Source: Ailanthus altissimus (lineage: Eukaryota > Streptophyta > Magnoliopsida > Sapindales > Simaroubaceae). From it: a DNA stretch of 64,000 bases. The stretch lies in assembly GCA_946807835.1 (NCBI GenBank), contig OX327686.1, positions 10,354,001-10,418,000 of the forward strand, read 5' to 3'. Under the pieces are notes generated by a model. The model worked only from the letters and a program-made list of their open reading frames with translations. It was not told the DNA's origin and did not search any database. Shown in pieces: positions 60,402 to 64,000 of this stretch; within the stretch, counting starts at the first letter, position 1, and every line of letters starts with the position of its first letter. A program made the translations under genes and the position numbers.

Positions 60402-63400
60402 GTATGGTACTTCTCAGTGTTATTTTGCTGGTTCTGCTCTATCTAGGTCATGCCACATATTTGGGACATTTCAAGATGCTGATTTTACAAGACTTACTGT
60501 TACTTCTGTACAGGATAATGTGAATTGTTCCCCTAATAACCTTGAATCTTTACTTCATCTACTCCTTTCTAATTCTGGTAAACCCTTAATTTCTACCTCT
60601 TCTAATATTTCAAGTAAATCTTCTTGGTACTTTGACTTTGCATGTTGTAATCACATGACTTCTGATCTTACAATTTTCTCCTCTAAAACTCTTAATTCAT
60701 ATTTACCATCTATTCAAACTGCTAATGGTTCTCTCATGAAAGTTAACCATGTTGGTCAAGTATCTTGTCTTAATCTCTCTGTATCTGACACTTTTTTTAT
60801 TTATTTTTAACTTACATTAAACCTTTTGTCTATTGGTCAATTATGCGAACTTGGTCTTAATGTCTTGTTTATTGCTTTTGGTTGTTGTGTGCAGGATCCA
60901 AAGATCGGTCGAACGCTTGGGACAGGCCGTAAAGTTGGACATCTGTATGAACTTATTTCTTTAAATCTATCCTTTCTACATCCTTCATCTACAACATCTA
61001 CCTCTTCAGTGCCTTCATTACATCTTTGGCACTCTCATTTAGGTCATGCGTCAGTCAATCACATCCGATCTCTAGTATCCAGTGGTCATTTAGGTATTAT
61101 TTTCGATAATAAAGATGATTGTCCTACATGTCCTTTAGCTAAACAACTAGTCTTACATTTTGATAATAGTACTATTATCAAAATGCTTCATTTGATCTTG
61201 TACATTCTGATTTATGGGGTCCTTCTCCAAATCCCACAATATGAGGATCCAAATATTTTGTGATCTTCGTTGATGACTATTCTCGGTAAACTTGGTTGTT
61301 CCTTATGAAACAACGATCCGAATTTACTAAAATTTACCAAGATTTTGCTCAAATGGTTAAAACTCAGTTTTTATGTCCTATTAAGGTTTTTCGCACTGAT
61401 AATGCTATGGAGTATAGAGATTCTGATTTTCTAAATCTTTTACAGGAACACGATACTATATGTCAAAGGTCTTGTCCTGGTACATCTCAGCAAAATGGGA
61501 GAGCTGAACGTAAACACAAACACATTTTAGATACTACTCGTGCTCTTCTTATCTCTTCCTCTTGTCCTGGACGTTTTTGGGAAGAAGCTGCTTTAACCGT
61601 TATCTTTACCATTAATTGTATTCCTTCTCTTGTTATAGAGAACAAATTATCTTATAAGCGTCTTATGGAACTCCATCTAATTACAAACTCCTTAAAGTAT
61701 TTAGTTATGTTTGTTTTGTCCTACTTCAAAAATATGAGCACACAAAACTTGAGCCATGTACTCGATTATGTTGCTTTTTGGGATACGGGATAGAACATAA
61801 AGGTTATAAGTGTTAGGATCATATATCTAACCGTCTTCATGTTTCTCGTCATGTAGTCTTTCTCGAGCATATAATGTTTTCCTCTATATCTAACTTTGAA
61901 TCTGTGTCTCCTCCTATGTCATAATTTTTTACAGATAATTTTGTTGATCATTTCCCGATACTTTACCTACAGATATTTCTTATGAGTTTCATACAGGTGA
62001 ATCTGCTAAAACAACGCATGCTTCTAAGTCTCCTACCTCGTCTGAAGGATCTGCTCTCAATATTCCTAAGGCCTCCTTTACTCCCTCTTTTCATCGTTCA
62101 TCTCGAGTAAGAGAACTTCCAGTTAAACTTCGTGATTATCACTGTTTCTCTACTACCCTTTCTTTATATAAGCCTCAATTATATTCGGAGGCTAGTTCTA
62201 ATCCTGTTTGGCAGCAAGCAATGACAGAAGAATTGCAGGCCCTTAAGAAGTCGCATACTTGGAATTTTATTACTCTTTCATCTAATAAAACTGCCATTTG
62301 ATGCAAATGGGTGTACAAGATCAAGGCCAAATCTGATGGATCTATTGATCGTTATAAAGCCCACCTTGTTGCCAAAGGTTATACCCAAGAATATGGAATA
62401 GATTATGAAGAAACTTTTGCCCTAATTGCTAGACTTACTTCTGTTCGAAGTTTATTAGCTGTTGCTGCAGTTCGTGGTTGAGCATTATTTCAGATGGATG
62501 TCAAAAATACTTTCTTTAATGGTAATCTCACTGAAGAAGTATATATAAAGCCTCCTCTCGGTTATCCACATCCTCCAGGCAAAGTCTATAAACTTCATCG
62601 TGCTCTGTATGGTCTTAAACAAGCTTCTCGTGCATGGTTTGCAAAGTTTAGTGGGACTATTCTTCAGCATGGTTTTCAGTCTAGTCCCTATAACTCAGCT
62701 CTTTTTGTCCACAAGACAGCACAAGGTTGTATTCTCTTTCTTAACTATGTTGATGATATGATTATCACGGGTGATGATCTTCTTGGTATTTCCACTCTCA
62801 ATAACTTTCTTCAGCAACACTTTGAGATGAAAGATCTTGGCAACCTTAGTTATTTCCTTGGCCTTGAAGTACTATCTAACTCTACTGGTATTATCTTTCT
62901 CAGGCTAAGTATGCATCCGATTTATTTGCTAAAGCTGGGTTGACAGACAGTAAGACTGCCTCCACTCCTCTAGGGCCTAATGCCAACTTCTATCATTTAA
63001 TGGTACTATTCTCAATGATGCTACCCTATATCGTCAATTGGTTGGTAGTTTGGTTTACCTTATAGTTACTCGCCCAGACATTGCTCATGTTGTTCATGTT
63101 GTCAGTCAATTTATAGCCGCCCCTCGTACCTCTCATTATGCAACAGTTCTTTATATCCTACGTTATCTCAAAGATATACTTTTTCACGGTCTCTATTTTT
63201 TGACTCACTCTCCTCTTGTGTTACAAGCTTATACTAATGCGGATTGGGCTAGTGATCCTACGAATCAACATCAACTACTAGATTTTGTCTTTTCCTGGGT
63301 GATTCTTTTCTTTCATGGAAAAGTAAGAAATAAACAGCCACTACTTGCTCGAGTACTGAAGCTGAATACCGTACTCTTGCAGATACTACCCAAGAAATTG

Positions 63401-63690
63401 TCTGGCTCCACTGGCTTCTTGAAGATATGGATATTTCTCACACTGGAGCTGCACCTATTTATTGTAACAATCAAAGTGCTATTCAAATTGCCCACAATGA
63501 TATATTTCATGAGCGGACTAAACATATTGAAACAGATTGTCACTTTATTCGGTAACACGTTTCTCAAGGCACTATCATGCTCCACTCCATCTCATCTGAG
63601 GAGCAACCTGCTGATATCTTTACTAAATATCTACTTCCGCGCCATTTTCATGCTCTAGTTTTCAAACTTAAACTTGCTTCCACTGCGCCA
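60402..63690 (+). pseudogene. Copia pol relic: protease, integrase, RT, RNase H
   Basis: Protease text (WYFDFACCNHMT, about 60,630-60,665) has F where the family has the catalytic-loop S. The pre-integrase part has the HHCC zinc site (HLWHSHLGHAS, CPTCPLAK). Integrase keeps its D-D-E residues (HSDLWGP near 61,205, RTDNAMEY near 61,396, QQNGRAERKH near 61,490). Reverse transcriptase keeps YVDDM (62,746-62,760). RNase H shows ARSSTEAEYRT (about 63,332) in a shifted frame. Lesions: stop at 60,808, frameshift near 61,185, TGA at 62,299 and 62,479, and frameshifts near 62,905 and 63,265. It cannot encode a working polyprotein but is recent enough to read throughout. Confidence 0.92.
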
Positions 63691-63709
63691 TCTTGAGTTT
63701 GAGGAGGGG

Positions 63710-63916
63710 TATTAAAGAATAATTCTGGAATAATTTTGGAATGATTCCGAAATAATTCCTTTATACTCTCTTACCATATATACATGTTATTAATGTAAAA
63801 TATTATTTTCTTATATATATTATTTTTCTATTTTGTAATAAAATTACAGCATATATAAAGGCTCCATTGTACAGTTTATATTCACAGTGAAATATATTCT
63901 CTTTACATTTCTCACA
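63710..63916 (+). repeat. 3' LTR of element E
   Basis: 207 bp, TATTAAAG to CTCACA. It exceeds the 5' LTR mainly by a short tandem duplication (about 11 bp) in the GGAATAATTTTGGAATG stretch near its start. Confidence 0.92.
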
Positions 63917-64000
63917 CATACCATTCAATAATACCACCAATCAATTAAAACACAAAAATTAGTTTAATAGAAAGAAATAAAATTCTGAAGATCATTTGAA

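Larger units (their letters stand above)
59335..63921 (+). mobile_element. Copia element E, nearly complete but without gag
   Basis: Short direct LTRs (59,340-59,534 and 63,710-63,916) flank a 4.2-kb interior, with perfect CATAC duplications outside (59,335-59,339 and 63,917-63,921). Primer-binding site TGGTATCAAAGC starts at 59,535; a polypurine tract GAGGAGGGG (63,701-63,709) precedes the 3' LTR. The LTRs start TA rather than the usual TG. The interior has a leader with tandem repeats, then protease, integrase, reverse transcriptase and RNase H in copia order, broken by several stops and frameshifts. The gag gene is missing. Confidence 0.92.
56497..64000 (-). mobile_element. CACTA (En/Spm) element, right end beyond the window
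   Basis: The terminal inverted-repeat sequence CACTACAACAGAAATAGTC begins at 56,497. The following 500 bp are rich in short subterminal words (GCAACAAA, TTTGTTGCC, TTGTCGCC) in both orientations, as transposase-binding subterminal regions of CACTA elements are. A decayed Transposase_24-type gene lies inside on the - strand. A copia element (59,340-63,916) is nested. The other terminus is not in the window, so the length is unknown. Confidence 0.75.

Noticed and set aside
1..64000. CRISPR arrays, bacterial operons, phage genes
   Set aside because: None seen. Repeats are eukaryotic transposon repeats or minisatellite, and coding regions are split by introns.
1..64000. tRNA or rRNA genes
   Set aside because: I saw no cloverleaf with A and B boxes or rRNA-like conserved blocks; tRNA-like signals were retroelement primer-binding sites only. 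A covariance-model search would be decisive.

Overview
This is nuclear DNA of a dicot-type flowering plant. It is AT-rich, its genes are split into many short introns, it carries a Dicer-like 3 gene, and it is crowded with Ty1/copia and Ty3/gypsy LTR elements, a CACTA element, a Mutator-like element and an endogenous plant pararetrovirus. There is no bacterial-style gene organisation. Only one protein-coding gene looks intact.

Layout. 246-1,090 is a solo copia LTR. 1,091-6,000 is AT-rich and largely blank. 6,000-19,428 is the relic of a DCL3 gene on the + strand. Its promoter carries a 1.5-kb TIR element (6,243-7,788). Its helicase region is replaced by a 4.4-kb pararetroviral insertion flanked by two ~1.2-kb inverted arms (8,443-12,819). 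Its RNase IIIb region is split by a 3.2-kb gag-only copia element (14,453-17,625). Recognisable pieces remain from the N-terminus, P-loop, RNase IIIa, RNase IIIb, first dsRBD, linker and C-terminus, with many stops and frameshifts. Facing it on the - strand, 20,616-25,154 is an intact ten-exon gene for a 553-residue protein with two BRCT domains. It has one U12-type AT-AC intron and one GC-AG intron that holds a G-quadruplex-like tract. 28,320-29,590 is a 42-bp AT-rich minisatellite.

From 31.5 kb to the end the window is nested repeats: three relics of a ~2-kb LTR family; a copia element (34.4-40.0 kb) split by a 2.67-kb solo LTR; gypsy gag/protease debris; a gag-only copia element (47,080-54,339, target duplication GTCTT) that has taken three further solo LTRs; and a CACTA transposon (from 56,497, continuing past the window) with a decayed Transposase_24-type gene and a nested 4.6-kb copia element (59,340-63,916).

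How the parts relate. The DCL3 relic is the notable locus. A gene for the nuclease that makes 24-nt siRNAs against transposons has been broken by a transposon and by an inverted pararetroviral insertion. Read-through transcription of that insertion would give a long viral hairpin RNA. The BRCT gene is probably a DNA-damage or replication-checkpoint scaffold protein and has no evident functional link to its neighbour. Element ends were checked by eye through TG..CA-like termini and target-site duplications. Species, expression and element ages cannot be determined from the sequence alone.
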